From Oscillospiraceae bacterium (GTDB lineage: Bacteria; Bacillota; Clostridia; Oscillospirales; UBA929): DNA of 5,567 bases. The notes under the pieces are model-generated. The model made no database searches, was not told the origin of the DNA, and saw only the letters and a list, made by a program, of their open reading frames with translations. Positions 5,198-5,567 of the stretch are shown here, one piece after another (the stretch's first letter is position 1; every line of letters starts with the position of its first letter). The translations under genes were made by a program, and so were the position numbers. The stretch is taken from NCBI GenBank assembly GCA_009784085.1, contig WRCJ01000089.1, positions 1-5,567 on the forward strand. The letters run 5' to 3'.

Positions 5198-5562
5198 GCG
5201 AGCAAGCTAGACAGTCGCGTGCGCAGTGCCGAAAGGCCGCGCACGAGGAAAGTCCGAGCTCCATAGGGCAAGGATAACGGGTAACGCCCGCCGGAGGCGA
5301 CTCCAGGAATAGTGCAACAGAGATATACCGCCGGGACTGTGGCAGGTTCTGCCCTGGTCCCGGCAAGGGTGGAAAGGCGAGGTAAGAGCTCACCGGCGGG
5401 CAGGGGACTGTCCGGCCATGTAAACCTTATCCCGGAGCAACACCGTACAGGGGAGAACAGGCCTGCTCGGCCTGCTCCGCAAAGGTGGCTAAAACGTCTT
5501 GGCAACAATGCGTTCAGATAGATGATTGCCGAATACAGAACCCGGCTTACAGATTTGCTCGT
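5198..5562 (+). ncRNA. rnpB: RNase P RNA, bacterial class A
   Basis: This is the catalytic RNA that, with the RnpA protein, removes 5' leaders from precursor tRNAs. The P1 helix closes the molecule: GCGAGCAA (5198-5205) pairs with TTGCTCGT (5555-5562). P3 follows with GTGCGC (5219-5224) paired to GCGCAC (5239-5244) and an inner GAAA-capped stem. The conserved P4 5' strand region GAGGAAAGTCCGAGCTCC is at 5245-5262, AGTGCAACAGAGA at 5311-5323, GGTAAGAGCTCACCGG at 5381-5396, and the distal P4 strand region ACAGAACCCGGCTTA at 5535-5549. GGT at 5484-5486 in AAAGGTGGCT is the likely L15 motif that pairs with the tRNA CCA end. Length (~365 nt) is normal. The end is set by P1 pairing and may be a few bases off. 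Any terminator lies beyond the window. Open frames within it are not genes. Confidence 0.96.
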
Positions 5563-5567
5563 AGATA

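Noticed and set aside
5185..5521. Open frames on both strands at the right end.
   Set aside because: They lie within rnpB, which is supported by its conserved RNA core and P1 pairing.

Overview
The window looks like chromosomal housekeeping DNA from a GC-rich, low-characterised Gram-positive bacterium, most likely a Clostridia-type Firmicute. The clues are strong GGAGG-type ribosome binding sites, sigma-A style promoters (TTGACA-17-TACAAT; TTGCAA-17-TAAACT with an extended -10), a MurD carrying an NDSIAST signature, a membrane-anchored protein with a Thr-Pro linker, and a class A RNase P RNA. The taxonomic assignment is an inference. I see no phage, transposase, CRISPR or toxin-antitoxin signal.

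Layout, left to right. (1) Positions 1-294, + strand: the C-terminal end of a membrane protein resembling the AI-2E (PerM/YdiK) transporter family, followed by a long Gly/Asp/Glu-rich low-complexity tail. (2) Positions 295-553: no gene that I can support. This stretch holds three tandem copies of a 33-bp GC-rich unit and an inverted copy of its core; one more copy of the core lies far away, upstream of murD. (3) Positions 554-1862, + strand: a near-consensus promoter, a small hairpin, an RBS and a 405-residue membrane-anchored protein with a Thr-Pro linker and a divergent DUF4015-type putative glycoside hydrolase domain. (4) Positions 1847-4995, - strand: a two-gene unit, murD then gltX, 20 bp apart. 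The end of gltX overlaps the end of the convergent + strand gene by 16 bp. (5) Positions 4996-5197: a divergent intergenic region with back-to-back promoters, one for murD-gltX (-) and one for rnpB (+). (6) Positions 5198-5562, + strand: rnpB, the RNase P RNA, apparently complete within a few bases of the window end.

The genes serve core functions: peptidoglycan precursor synthesis (MurD), glutamyl-tRNA formation (GltX), tRNA 5' maturation (rnpB) and, by inference, cell-surface glycan work (the DUF4015-like protein). The most distinctive feature is repeat-driven protein expansion. GltX carries an 11-unit, 18-bp tandem repeat that adds a (PANEGA)n segment inside its putative zinc-binding subdomain, plus a 9-bp repeat coding for a Leu-Gly-Glu tail. 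The transporter-like protein has a Gly/Asp tail and the DUF4015-like protein a Thr-Pro linker. I do not see a new multi-gene system here. The GltX insertion and the dispersed intergenic repeat are the observations most worth following.
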